64,000 nt of DNA from Aldrovandia affinis (lineage: Eukaryota; Chordata; Actinopteri; Notacanthiformes; Halosauridae). Shown in pieces: positions 1 through 12,400 of the stretch. Every line of letters begins with the position of its first letter. Position 1 is the stretch's first letter. The position numbers and the translations under genes were made by a program. The stretch lies in contig JAINUG010000026.1 in NCBI GenBank assembly GCA_029706075.1, forward strand, positions 7,396,674 through 7,460,673. Direction: 5' to 3'. The notes below the pieces were generated by a model, which was given only the letters and a program-made list of their open reading frames with translations, was not told the origin of the DNA and did not search any database.

Positions 1-3000
1 ATGCCGCACTCTGAAGGTCACCCACATAAACCTGCTGAGGCCTGAGAGAGAGGGAGAGGGGGGAGAAGGAGGGGGAGAAGGAGGGGGAGGAGGGGAGCAA
101 CACTTTCTCTCTACGCTCCGAGAAAGAGAGGGAGGGAGAGAGTAACACTTTCTCTTGTCTCCCTCAGACTGCTGAAGCTGAAATAAACCCCCGTCGACAT
201 GCGTTGTGTAACCACACGCGCAAACACACACATTCATAACACACTTAAGCGCACAAGTTTGTACTCAAACAAGACGACACGTCGTGCTTATTCACCTGCT
301 TCACTTGTATTCATGTGTCGCGTCGGTGAATTGGGTGTATTTTCCCGCCGCATTTGATTTTTCACCATTTCACCATTTTTTTTTGGGTGTAAAATGCTTA
401 AAGCAATGAATACCATGAACCGAGGGGTGGATTCGCATGGAAATTGATGAGAATAATATATGCGCTGCCATCTGTCAGATTTGTTAAATAAAGATCCAAT
501 TCTTTCTCTTTGGGCCCTCTATTTGTAGAGCTCTGAGTATTTCTGAATATGATTAAGCAGAAACCAGGAATTCTTCCAGCTGTGCACAACTGCAAATGAG
601 TCTTCTGGAAACCCCCCAGAGCTGTCAGTCGCATAAAAACTGGAACTATCAGTTCAATTAATTTAGCCATCTGTCCCATAATCACATATAATCGCCACAT
701 AGGTTTATAGTTTGTAGGATGTTTAATTTGATTTGTTTAAGACAAATCTGTTTAATTTGCTGTGAAGCGCTGGCTTGGATTGTGACGGGGACAGTCTCGT
801 CAGCCAGAGAACAAATAATTCAATAATAGTAATTCCATAACACATCAGGTCCCTCTGTATGATTTAGTGCTCAATAGTGGAAAGCACAGCTCAGCTATGT
901 GGGGGTGAGAAGAAAGAATCTCTTGGCTGTGGGGGGAGGGTGGGCTTCGAGGCACATCTGTCAGTCTGTCTGACATCAGAGGGGTGGTTTATCAGTGTTA
1001 CCACTAGTGATTGAAACTGAATCGCAAGGACAGGGATCCACAATATTGTTTTGTCTTTGTGGGGTTTTTTTTTTGTCCCACAGTTTGTGTTTCGGAGCAT
1101 GTAAGGACTACTACTTTAATACGACTTTAAAATGGCAAAAGGAATTTGAGCAGAAGGGGAAATGTGACGCTCGCGCTCCCTTGTGACCCTTAAGCAGAGA
1201 GCTGGTCATCTGCCGGTTGCCGTGGTAAGGGGGGGAAATCAGTGTTTGGAGACGTCGTTACCGAGGGCTCGTCTCTGTCGCCACGGCTTCACCTCCGGCT
1301 GGTTTAATGAGGAGGATTCGTGGCATGCTCAGAAAGTGACAATTCCTCAGCGCTAATGATATCTGCTGTCAGCACGCCCGACGTAGGGAATTTCTCCACT
1401 GATGAATGGGCCTGCGACCGCCTGCCAAATGTTACTTTGTGGAAGCTAAGTAAACATTCAGCGGCTCGTTCCCTGTCTGCCTCGCTTGTCTTTGTTTTCG
1501 TTAACTTTCCACTGTCAAACTGTCCTGCGTGCTCCCCGAAGTATTAAACTGACAAAATCCCACCACACTCTTTATGATGTGCAATCATTTGAAGTATTAA
1601 ACAGAAAACTCTGAACTTTTAAAATGTGATGGTATCGCAACAGAAAAGGACTGCGTTGGACTAAATCACAGGGTAGAGAGTGTAATTCCTCATCGTTAAC
1701 TTGAACTCTTAACTTCTTTCTTAAAGGTTATGATTGTGGGTAATGGTTTTTGAAGGCTGTTTTTTACAGTCTGGTGAACGGGAGACGCACATGGATGCCA
1801 TATTTTCCGTGATTAATCTAACGTTCATCTCATGCTGGTTCTCCTCAATATTTCTCTATTTGCACTCAAGCCCACCTTTATATATTTATATATGTTTTCA
1901 TTTACGTTTTCTCCCCATGTGCATTACTAAATATAACTAATCTTAAGTAGAAACTAGATTCAAATGAACTTTGTTTCATTTCAACAGAATGAATGATGTA
2001 GTTAAGGCAAATGGAAGTTAATTTATTAATGCAAATAATTCCACACGTGATCTACTCATAAATTATATTTACTCTGGTCTACTTAATAGCTGTACTCTGC
2101 TTAATAACTTAACAAATGTACTATAGCAGCACCCTACAAGGGATTCAAACTTGAAACCTGATTGGTCAATAAGCAGTAGTGAGCTAGCGAATGTTGAATA
2201 CAAATGTGCTTTAAAACATTCGAGAATGTCTTGTCCATTTTCCTTTATCGTATATAAAGATGTAATGCCTTCAACACAGAAGCTAAGCTGATGTATATCG
2301 CACTTGGATTTCCGCGTACTCTTACATAGCAGTGGATCAATGCTGTACCCCAGCCGGCAACAGTGTAACTCAGTGTTTTTCTTAAGATTTAAAGACCAAG
2401 CTGTGAAGTGGAGGGGCCCTGTTATTTCGCTCTCGCGCGGCAGCCTTTAGAGCGTGATGCTTAGCGATTGTTATCACGTCCGTGTCTTCAGCAGATGAAA
2501 TCGCCCGCTGATAAGGCCAGCTCTTTGCCTTTCGCTCTATGGTTCCCTTCACAGCACCGGTCCACCGTGTGGAAAGCAATAAGGGGTTTGTATCCCATCG
2601 AGAAGGTAATCGGTAGTGCGGGGTCTGTTAACGAAGCTCAACGTTTTATTCAGTTTGATATTCCAATATATTGTACGAAAAACTGCTACCTACTTTCCCC
2701 TCCAGATATTATATGAAATTGTATAAATAATGACTCACCTCAAAGAGATCTGCATTCATGAGAATGTTCAAGCAGAAACTTGAATAATATCAAGGAAATG
2801 TTATTTTATGCAAGGTTCATAGTCTCTATTAATGAGCTGTCAGGTACTGATCTGAGTAATCCTTTCTGTAGTGATGTGAGAGTAAGATTCCATGAAGGCA
2901 ATGATGGGTGGAGCTACCATGTGCTGTCAATCGCTGACTCACGAACCAATCCAAAGCCATGGATTGTTTCTGACTGAAAGGGGAATTCTATCTTGTATTT

Positions 3001-3363
3001 TACTGGGGTTGAATGTACAGGCCTCAGCAGGAAAGCTGTACGTGACTTTGTTAGTGATGAGTGAGGCTTTTTCAGACCCATAATGGGTGGAACTAGCTTA
3101 TGCTGTCAGTCACTGGCTCTCATGAACCAATCAGGAGACGGTTCTCCACAGAAAAACACTGATAACACATGATTTACAAAGTTCTCACCAATATTCTTGG
3201 AATTCATGAAGCCTCACTTGCCCATCACTATTGATGAGCAAGTGGGTCCATGGTCAAATGATTTAATGAAAGACTGCCCTCGTCCATTATAGCACAGTAT
3301 TCAATTATATCTCTGGTTCCCTGTGGTCAAGTGTGTGTTTTGTGGGGCTTGCTCTTTGCACAG
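1..3363 (+). other. slc39a10 intron, upstream part
   Basis: No coding exon is supported here. The preceding ZIP exon, which should encode the HELPHEL metal-site helix, is absent, so it lies upstream of the window. The first 160 bases are strongly purine-rich. About 400-700 is a non-repetitive stretch with no splice-bounded coding potential; it could be a conserved non-coding element, but one sequence cannot show conservation. The rest is A+T-rich and shows no recognised repeat. Confidence 0.6.
43..160 (+). repeat. GA/GGA-rich purine tract
   Basis: Imperfect runs of GAGAG, GGAGAAGG and GGGGGAG with one short pyrimidine-containing break. Simple low-complexity intronic sequence. Confidence 0.8.
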
Positions 3364-3554
3364 GTGACTTTGCGGTGCTGCTGAAGGCTGGTATGTCAGT
3401 GAAGCAGGCCATCCTGTACAACTTGCTTTCAGCGGTGATGGCCTACGTGGGCATGCTGATCGGCACAGCGGTGGGCCAGTACACGCACAACGTCACCAGC
3501 TGGATCTTCGCCATCACCGCCGGCATGTTCCTATATGTCGCCCTGGTTGACATG
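3364..3554 (+). CDS. slc39a10: slc39a10 (ZIP10) penultimate coding exon
   Basis: Encodes part of a LIV-1 subfamily ZIP transporter, which imports zinc into the cytosol across the plasma membrane. The acceptor is TTTGCACAG at 3355-3363 and the donor is GTAAGA after ATG at 3552-3554. The exon is 191 bp and starts with the last two bases of a glycine codon. It reads GDFAVLLKAGMSVKQAI, then a hydrophobic helix (LLSAVMAYVGMLIGTAVGQY), then WIFAITAGMFLYVALVDM. These cover the loop and transmembrane helices after the HELPHEL metal-site helix, which lies upstream of the window. Wording such as LIGTAVGQY and AGMFLYVALVDM matches recalled ZIP10 better than ZIP6, ZIP8 or ZIP14. The neighbouring dnah7 supports slc39a10. 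A Tc1 inverted repeat begins only 57 bp after the exon. Confidence 0.9.
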
Positions 3555-3611
3555 GTAAGACATTTGCTCACCACTGAGAGATTTCAACTGTCGCTGTTTG
3601 CTGTTCATGTA

Positions 3612-4296
3612 CAGTGATGATTGAAAGTTTGTGAACCCTACAGCGGGTGGTCATTATTTTCATATATTATAGAAAAATAACCCTACAAAGTCTTTATCTA
3701 AACCTCAATTCTTAATGAAGATATCTCAAATAAAGGACACGCACAGAGAAATATGATATCTTTATTGTTTATTGAACAAAACTAACTTGTTGCATCTCCT
3801 TTAGCAGCGATGAGTTGAAGCAAACGTCTCCTATAGCCACTGATCAGAGTGTGGCATCTTCTTTGAGGGATTCTTTCCCACTCCTCCTTACAGAACCCAG
3901 GCAACTCAGTGAGGTTTGAGGGCTTTCTGGCATTAACAGCCCACTTCAGGTCCTGCCACAGCATCTCGATTGGAGTTAGGTCAGGACTTTGACTTAGCCA
4001 ATCCAAAACACTAAACTTCTTTCTCCTGAGCCATTCTTTGGTAGATTTGCTTGAATTCTTCAGATAATTGTCTTGTTGGAACACCCATTTTTAGTCAAGT
4101 TTTAGCTCTGGCCTGACGTTCTGTTCAAAAATTCTCTGATATCCCTCAGAATTCATGGTTCCCTTAATGATGTTGAGTCATCCAGGCTCAGAGGAAGACA
4201 AGCAGTCCTAGATCATGACACTCCATGGCAGAGTTGGGTTTTCGCCAAGCATGGCATTTTCGATTGTGACCAAAAAGGTAGATTTTTGAGTCATTG
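3612..4296 (-). mobile_element. Tc1/mariner element, internally truncated (copy 1)
   Basis: The outer end is an inverted repeat starting CAGTGATG after a TA at 3610-3611. It matches, inverted, the CATCACTG end at 6591-6598. The - strand encodes the C-terminal DDE part of a Tc1 transposase: MFQQDN, then WLSQSPDLTPIE. The element stops abruptly at 4296, where copy 2 continues for another 750 bp. Copy 1 therefore lost its N-terminal transposase region and its second end. Confidence 0.88.
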
Positions 4297-5238
4297 ATGA
4301 ACATGGTTCATCATGGTCTGAGTGTTTGGTAGGAAACTGGCAGAGCATAAATGATCTCAATAGAGACAGAGAAGGGTGCAAGGGGGGAAGATGAATGAGG
4401 GGATAAGAGAGACAGAGACAGGCAGACAGAGGTGGGAAATGGAGAGATGAGTCACAAATGAAGAGAGAGAGAATTTAACAAGGAATGACTTGCATATCTG
4501 CTCTAGCGAAAATGGGTCTTCAGTAAGACAGACACCCACACCCACACACATACACCCTTCTCTGAAGATAGTGGACCCCTGCCAAGCCTCTTTCCTGAAT
4601 ATGCCGAACCGATAAGTACACCCCCAAACATGAAAATCCACGTACTCATCCAGACCCCCTAAGCTTGGACATGTGGGTCGAGGGTACAGCCGTAATGTAT
4701 CCCGTTGAGCAGCAAACGCCACATGCTTGGAAGTGGCATATTTAAACCGCAACATCCCTAGGCCAGAGCGCGGAAAATGAGCACACCTGCGGCCTGGCGG
4801 TGTATGTTCAGCACCGTAATCGAGAGCCCGGCCAGTTATTCTCTCACAGGCAGGCCCCTCCGACAGCAGGTCTTTCTGGGCCGTTGACAAGGTCTTCGAA
4901 AGGGAAGATGGATCACACATAAAAGTCATTGTACAGGTGTGCACAGTGAGGCCTTTATCAACCGTCACAGTGCCAGGAGCTACAGTCAACAGGACACACT
5001 GTGCATTTAATATCCCTGCTGTAGCCATTCTGTATGCTATAGCATTCATATTAAAATCAATATCTCAAAGTATTTGGTGGTGGCAAATTTAGAATTGAGT
5101 GTATGAAAGTTACCAAAATGACAGGCTGAATGGCTTGTTCTACTCCGCAAACATTGTGTCCTTAAGTACTGATAAGAAATTATTATAATGATTCATTTTT
5201 CCCTGCATGCCAGCAACGGCATGTTTGTGTCAATTCAA
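3636..5238. repeat. Tandem duplication, unit 1 (1,603 bp)
   Basis: Matches unit 2 (5239-7590) from CCCTACAG to CAATTCAA, apart from the region missing after 4296 and a few single-base indels in the downstream part. Offset is exactly 1,603 bp across the Tc1 part. It contains most of Tc1 copy 1 plus about 940 bp of ordinary intron sequence. Confidence 0.9.
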
Positions 5239-5384
5239 CCCTACAGCGGGTGGTCATTATTTTCATATATTATAGAAAAATAACCCTACAAAGTCTTTAT
5301 CTAAACCTCAATTCTTAATGAAGATATCTCAAATAAAGGACACGCACAGAGAAATATGATATCTTTATTGTTTATTGAACAAAA

Positions 5385-6345
5385 CTAACTTGTTGCATCT
5401 CCTTTAGCAGCGATGAGTTGAAGCAAACGTCTCCTATAGCCACTGATCAGAGTGTGGCATCTTCTTTGAGGGATTCTTTCCCACTCCTCCTTACAGAACC
5501 CAGGCAACTCAGTGAGGTTTGAGGGCTTTCTGGCATTAACAGCCCACTTCAGGTCCTGCCACAGCATCTCGATTGGAGTTAGGTCAGGACTTTGACTTAG
5601 CCAATCCAAAACACTAAACTTCTTTCTCCTGAGCCATTCTTTGGTAGATTTGCTTGAATTCTTCAGATAATTGTCTTGTTGGAACACCCATTTTTAGTCA
5701 AGTTTTAGCTCTGGCCTGACGTTCTGTTCAAAAATTCTCTGATATCCCTCAGAATTCATGGTTCCCTTAATGATGTTGAGTCATCCAGGCTCAGAGGAAG
5801 ACAAGCAGTCCTAGATCATGACACTCCATGGCAGAGTTGGGTTTTCGCCAAGCATGGCATTTTCGATTGTGACCAAAAAGGTAGATTTTTGAGTCATTGT
5901 CCAGAGAACAGACTTCCAGAAATCTTCAGGTTTGTCCAGGTGGTGTCTGGCAAACTTAAGACGGACAGCTTGGTTCTTTTTAGACAGCAGAGGCTTCTTC
6001 CTGGCTACCCTTGCATGAAAGCCAGTTATATTCAGCATTGTTCTTATTGTTGATGGATGCACAATGACATCAGATGTAGTGAGGGAGGCTTGTAGATCTC
6101 TGAATGTTATTCTTGGGTTTCTTTTTACTTGATTTATTATTTTTCATGTGGCTTGTGGTGATATTTTAGAAGGACGTCCACTCCTAGGCAGAGTCGCTGT
6201 CGTGTTAAACGCTCTCCATTTGTATATTATTTGTCTTTGACAGTGGACAGATGGATCTCAGGTCTTTTTGATATGATTTTATATCCTTCCCCAGACTGAT
6301 GCGCACTCACTACTCTCTTTCTGAGGTCTCCTTAGATTTCGGCAT
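5385..6345 (-). pseudogene. Tc1 transposase remnant
   Basis: Two - strand blocks are readable. The N-terminal/middle block (5811-6062) contains MHPSTIRTMLNITGFHARVA and KPLLSKKNQAVRLKFARHH, the helix-turn-helix to early catalytic region. The C-terminal block (5385-5687) contains MFQQDNYLKN and SPDLTPIEMLWQDLK around the last catalytic acidic residues. The blocks are not joined in one frame, and the N-terminal start near 6345 (TTTCGGCAT on the + strand) is degenerate. A dead gene of a cut-and-paste element. Confidence 0.85.
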
Positions 6346-6394
6346 GGTGCGTTTTGCATTCACCTGTATGGGTAACACCCAACTGACCTGAACT

Positions 6395-6483
6395 GATCTC
6401 ACGAAGCAGGATTAGTGGGTTAGCAAGCTAACTTTGGGTTTAAGCCTGGGTTTTCGGTCTCGGTCTCGGCCTTCGGTTTTCGG
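6395..6483 (+). repeat. Fragment related to the 59.1-kb inverted-repeat element
   Basis: Starts CTCACGAAGCAGGATTAG and continues through GCTAACTTTGGGTTTAA and CTGGGTTTTC. It matches 59107-59172 in the same orientation and 59916-59987 inverted. It sits inside Tc1 copy 2. Confidence 0.7.
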
Positions 6484-7590
6484 TAAATATAGACCCTTTA
6501 TTTCAGTTAAGAAAAGACTGATTAGATAAGGATTTTATGGTAAAAATTGTAGATTTCTATGATTGCACAAGGGGTTCACAAACTTTAAAGCATCACTGTA
6601 TGTGGGTTTAATATAGTGTTCACTTTTTAGGGTTTTAATTAACTGATATGAGATGAACATGGTCTGAGTGTTTGGTAGGAAACTGGCAGAGCATAAATGA
6701 TCTCAATAGAGACAGAGAAGGGTGCAAGGGGGGAAGATGAATGAGGGGATAAGAGAGACAGAGACAGGCAGACAGAGGTGGGAAATGGAGAGATGAGTCA
6801 CAAATGAAGAGAGAGAGAATTTAACAAGGAATGACTTGCATATCTGCTCTAGCGAAAATGGGTCTTCAGTAAGACAGACACCCACACCCACACACATACA
6901 CCCTTCTCTGAAGATAGTGGACCCCTGCCAAGCCTCTTTCCTGAATATGCCGAACCGATAAGTACACCCCCCCCCAAACATGAAAATCCACGTACTCATC
7001 CAGACCCCCTAAGCTTGGACATGTGGGTCGAGGGTACAGCCGTAATGTATCCCGTTGAGCAGCAAACGCCACATGCTTGGAAGTGGCATATTTAAACCGC
7101 AACATCCCTAGGCCAGAGCGCGGAAAATGAGCACACCTGCGGCCTGGCGGTGTATGTTCAGCACCGTAATGCGAGAGCCCGGCCAGTTATTCTCTCACAG
7201 GCAGGCCCCCTCCGACAGCAGGTCTTTCTGGGCCGTTGACAAGGTCTTCGAAAGGGAAGATGGATCACACATAAAAGTCATTGTACAGGTGTGCACAGTG
7301 AGGCCTTTATCAACCGTCACAGTGCCAGGAGCTACAGTCAACAGGACACACTGTGCATTTAATATCCCTGCTGTAGCCATTCTGTATGCTATAGCATTCA
7401 TATTAAAATCAATATCTCAAAGTATTTGGTGGTGGCAAATTTAGAATTGAGTGTATGAAAGTTACCAAAATGACAGGCTGAATGGCTTGTTCTACTCCGC
7501 AAACATTGTGTCCTTAAGTACTGATAAGAAATTATTATAATGATTCATTTTTCCCTGCATGCCAGCAACGGCATGTTTGTGTCAATTCAA

Positions 7591-9270
7591 GGCTTGAGTG
7601 ATATTTATTTATCTCGTTTATTAATAAAGAGCCAGTTCATTAGTACGTGAAAGCTTCAACACACGCAGAGAAATCTTAAGTCCGACGTGCAGAAAAAAAC
7701 CACACCGGAGGACAATTAATTGTGATATTTACAAATGTCACACTTTTATTATTCAATGGCATCCCGAGATGAAAGGATGGTGCAAAAATCTGTCTCCCAG
7801 GTGGGGCAGGTTCAGTGATAAGACGATCGATCGCTTCCCTTCTACCCCCGCTGCATCTCGGAGGCACCAGTGCCAGGTGTCAGCGCGTCGGCAGCCTCCT
7901 TGACATCCCCGAGCCTGCAAGGCTTAACGAGAAGAGATTACCCAGAGGGCTATGCGGCCGCTGAGATTCATGTCCTCGTCCCTGCCTTTATTTAAGGGCC
8001 TAGAGATATGGAGGAGGAAGCGACAGGCCAGCTGTTGAGAGAACGGCGTGATGATAAAACTCCACTGCTGCCTGCATTATTTGTGATTTTGTGCTCAGCC
8101 CCTGTGAGTTAAGGTACACCTCTACAGATGGGATAGTGTGGTCATAGCCTGTAGAGCGGAAGATACGCTGAAAAAGGGGCCTCCTTAAAAAGAAAAAACA
8201 AAGACTCTCCTTGAGGCTGAGGCCAACTACCAAAGAGCATCTACACTAAATCTATTTTCAGACGATCTTGAAATGTTAAAAGTAGAAAGTCATTTTTTTT
8301 ATTGTGCAGACCATTTATGGAACTTTTGGTACAATATTTTGGTACAAAATCAGAAAACTAAAATACTTCATGAATCCCACCTTAATATGAGGTCATATAT
8401 TTTTTCGTGGGATGCAGCAGAATGAGCCAGACTTAAAATCGAGATTTTGAGTTTTTTCAGTGAGACATTTTAACCCTCACCACACAAATTACATCCCACA
8501 CACATTGAGAGGGAAAATGCAGAGAAGAAAGATACGAATCAAAAAGCACTATAGCAAATTCATGAAAAATGAAAAAACAAATAAAATCAGACAGAAAAGA
8601 CTAAATACATATTTCACGCCAACTTTTCGCTGCTTGTGAATTTTGAAAGGAACCTCAGAGCCGAGAGATGTCCAGAGTGGGCATGGACATGATCAGGGGA
8701 TTGTCCCCAAACATCACCGAGACTCAGACTACCAATACCCTCACCGAAGATCAGACTTAAAGAGGCTCTGACCTGGATGACAAATGCTTGCTTTGATTTG
8801 CACTTTGTGAGATATGGGGGAGATAATTGGAGAGATAATTGTTTAAATAAAAAAAATAAAAAAGGAGGCAGGCTGAATTATCAAAGCTGCTTCTGTTGCA
8901 AAGTTATGGAACCTGGAGTCTCCCTGGATGCATATTTCTGACAAGTAAAGCAATAGCAACTTCTATAAACGGGAATACTCTGTTAATAAATGTTGCATTG
9001 CTGTGATCTCAAGTGTGTTGCAGAGAAACAGACTGAAATGTCCAGTAAACACGAGTGGGATGATATTTTTTCTCACATTTTGCCCTCATCTCTCAAGGAC
9101 ATGTTCCCAAGAATGCAATGTGACTATAATGCAGCGATGATGAGGTGTCTCGTGTGCGTCATGCTGTTGTCTCTGTGTGTCGTACTGTTTCTGTGTGTTG
9201 TGTCGCTCTCAGTTTGTCTGTGTTTTTCAGTGACCTCTCCCCTGTGATTACATTACAATACCATATTTAT
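7591..9270 (+). other. slc39a10 intron, no gene seen
   Basis: A+T-rich intron sequence without splice-bounded coding potential or recognised transposon ends. It has a short TG/TC-rich stretch near 9145-9240. Confidence 0.6.
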
Positions 9271-9284
9271 TGCAGCCAATTGCC

Positions 9285-9425
9285 GTGGTTCAAAACCCGA
9301 TTGCGCCAGGCGGCAATTGGCTGTCTGTCCCAGGGGGAGGGTGAGCTGGCACGAGCTCGCCAAGAAGTGCGAAGGGTGTCTCTAGAAAGTAGGTGGGCGA
9401 GTTCCGTCTCGGAGGAGGCGGATCA
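9285..9425 (+). mobile_element. tRNA-derived SINE, 5' piece (split by LINE)
   Basis: Carries a B-box-like GGTTCAAAACCC, then GGCAATTGGCTGTCTGTC, GGGGGAGGGTGAGC and TTCCGTCTCGGAGGAGGCGG. The same blocks occur in order in the intact SINE at 30356-30718. The A-box end is not recognisable. The SINE resumes at about 12852 after the LINE. Confidence 0.7.
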
Positions 9426-12400
9426 TCGCTGACCTCTGGGAATTAGCTTGCCTGGTAGTGACCAGAACTGGAACTTCCGGAGCGCCGTAGGAATGGCTGC
9501 TTCGCCGCTAGCTCCCGAGCTAACACGCAGTTTTTTGTTTCTTACTTTTTTTATAGTACTTATTTTTATTCAAAAAGTTAGCAGCCTTATCACCTATGAC
9601 AGACGTACACTTCTGGAGATTGGATCGGCAATCGCTCGCCGCACACCGGAGTTTTTCAACTCTTTCGACTCGGACTCAGGAGCCTTTGTTGGATTAACCC
9701 CGTCCATCTTGGGAGCGATCTCACGCAAGCGACGCCGCCGGAGGAGAGGGAAGCGAGCCGGCGTGCTGGTCAGGCTGAGACGCAGAGCCAATCGTCCTCC
9801 ATTACCCTCCATTTTACTGGCTAATGTACAGTCTTTGGACAATAAGCTGTGCGAGCTACAGGCTCGTATTCAATTCCACCGTGAAACAAGGGACAATTGT
9901 ATCATCTGCTTAACGGAGACCTGGATGAAGGAGGGGATTACCGATACAGCCATTGAGCCCACGGGTTTTTCCGCACACCGCGCGGACAGAACAAAGACTC
10001 TCTCCGGTAAGGATCGCGGAGGGGGGGTATGTATTATGATCAACAGGTCTTGGTGTAACCCAAGTTGTGTGCATACTCTGAAGTCGTTCTGTTCCCCGGA
10101 CCTGGAGTATCTGATGTTAATGTGCCGACCATTTTGGCTACCTCGGGAGTTTACAGCGGTTATCGTGACTGTTGTTTACGTCCCGCCACAAGCCAATACG
10201 GACATTGCATTGAAGGAACTCTACGGGTAATTAGCGTGCAGGAGTCGGCTCACCTGGAGGCTGCTTTTATTGTGCGGGGGACTTCAACAAGGCGAACTTG
10301 AAGAAAGTTTTCCCGAAGTTTTACCAACACATAACAGGCAAGACCCGTGGTGAGAAGACGCTGGATCACTGCTACACCCCTTCCGGGGTGGCTACAAGGC
10401 CCTCCTCCGCCCACCGTTTGGCAAATCAGACCACCGCTCTATCCAGCTACTCCCCGCTTACAGGCAGAGACTGAAGCAGCAACAACCGCTGCGCGAGAGG
10501 TTCAACGCTGGTCGGACAAATCGGAATCCATGCTGCAGGACTGTTTTGAACACACCGACTGGTCCATGTTCAAGGACGCCTCGGACAACAACATCAGTGA
10601 GTACGCGTCCACAGTCGGGGGGTTTATCAAGAAGTGCATGGATGACGTTGTTCCTACTAAATCGGTTCGGATATACCCAAATCAGAAACCGTGGATTAAC
10701 GGGGATGTTCGCTGCACTGCATACGCGCGACGCCGCCTTCAACTGCGGAAGTATGGAGGAGTATAGAAGAGCCCGCTATGACCTCCGCAGGACCATCAAC
10801 ACTGCCAAGCGAGAGTATAGGAGCAGAGTGGAGGAGAAATTTCAGAATCAAGACGTGAGGGGTATGTGGAAGGGGCTACAGACAATCACGGACTTCAGAG
10901 GGAGAACCAGCTGTGTAGAGAACTCCTCTACCTCCTCCCCAGCAGAGCTGAACACATTCTTTGCTCGGTTCGATGTGAACGGCAGCCCACCGGAGTCAGC
11001 GCTGCCTGGGAGCCCAGCCTGCTGAGCATCTCAGAGGCCGATGTGCGCAGAGCCTTCAAGCAGGTGAACATCCGCAAGGCAGCAGGCCCCCGACGGCATC
11101 CCGGGCGCGTCCTCAGAGCATGCGCTGACCAGTTGGCAGGGGTGTTTGCAGACATCTTCAACCTCTCCCTGTCCCAGGCTGTTGTTCCCGCGGACTTCAA
11201 GATGTCCACCATTGTGCCTGTCCCCAAACACCCCAAGGTAACGTGTCTGAACGACTGGAGGCCCGTAGCCCTCACCTCGATTGTCAGTAAATGCTTCGAG
11301 AGGTTGGTTAAGGTCTTCATTTGTTCCATGTTGCCTGACACACTGGACCCATGGCAATTTGCATATCGCCAGAACAGATCCACTGACGACGCAATTGCCG
11401 TGGCACTTCACACCGCCCTTTCTCACCTGGAGAGCAGGAACTCTTATGTGCGAATGCTGTTTGTGGACTATAGCTCAGCGTTCAACACAATAGTTCCTGC
11501 CAAGCTCGACACCAAGCTCCGGGGTCTAGGCCTGCACTCCACCATGTGCAGCTGGATACTGACTTCCTGTCGGGCCGCCGCCAGGTGGTGAGGATGGGCA
11601 GCACTACCTCAGAGCCACTGACCCTCAACACAGGAGCCCCCCAGGGATGCGTGTTGAGCCCTCTCCTCTACTCCCTGTACACCCACGATTGCATGGCCAT
11701 GCATAGCTCCAACGTCATCATCAAGTTTGCTGATGACACGACGGTGCTGGGACTGATCTCCGATGACGACGAGACAGCCTACAGAGAGGAGGTTGGATCA
11801 CTGACACAGTGGTGCCAGGAGAACAACCTCACCCTCAACACCCAGAAGACCAAGGAGCTGATCGTGGACTACAGGAGGCAGAGAGGAGAGCACGCCCCAT
11901 CTCCATAGACGGGGTTGCAGTAGAGAGGGTCAGCAGCTTCAAGTTCCTCGGCGTGCATATCTCCGAGGACCTCAAATGGACCACACACACCACACACGTG
12001 GTGAAAAGGGCCCAACAACGCCTGTACTTCCTCAGACGTCTGAGGAAATTCAACATGTGCCGCCGTATCCTCCGTACATTCTACACGGGTACGATTGAGA
12101 GTGTTCTCTCAGGATGCATCACCGTCTGGTATGGGAACTGCACCGTATTTGAGCGCAGAGCACTACAGAGGGTCGCGAACGGCCCAGGGCATCGTGGGAG
12201 GGGAGCTTCCTCCCTCCAGGACATTTACACCAGGCGGTGCGTGGCAAAGGCCAAACGCATAATCAAAGACAGTTACCACCCCTGCCACAAACTGTATTCC
12301 ACTTTACCGTCAGGCAGAAGATACCGCAGTATCAAGTGCCGCACAAACAGACTTAGGGACAGCTTCCATAGTCAGGCCATCAGGCTGCTGAATAGGAGCT

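Larger units (their letters stand above)
5239..6598 (-). mobile_element. Tc1/mariner element, nearly full (copy 2)
   Basis: Runs from the truncated left inverted repeat to CATCACTG followed by TA at 6599-6600. About 1.36 kb, including roughly 90 bp of unrelated repeat inserted near 6395-6483. The left end lacks its outer 24 bases because the duplication breakpoint fell inside the inverted repeat. Non-autonomous now: the transposase frame is broken. Confidence 0.88.
5239..7590. repeat. Tandem duplication, unit 2 (2,352 bp)
   Basis: Second, longer unit. It starts inside the Tc1 inverted repeat, without its first 24 bases, directly after CAATTCAA of unit 1, and ends at its own CAATTCAA. It differs from unit 1 by keeping 749 net extra bases (5900 to about 6651) and by small indels, for example C-run lengths near 6965 and 7207. 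The retained right Tc1 end and flanking intron show it has the more complete structure. Confidence 0.9.

Noticed and set aside
398..700. 100-codon - strand frame near the window start
   Set aside because: No recognised domain and no splice sites supporting a coding exon; described only as intron.
4357..5049. 230-codon open frame on the - strand
   Set aside because: It lies in ordinary intron sequence of the tandem duplication. The matching stretch in unit 2 is broken by single-base indels, and no family motif is seen. A chance open frame.
9145..9432. Short open frame before the LINE
   Set aside because: It crosses from TG-rich intron into SINE sequence; no homology seen.
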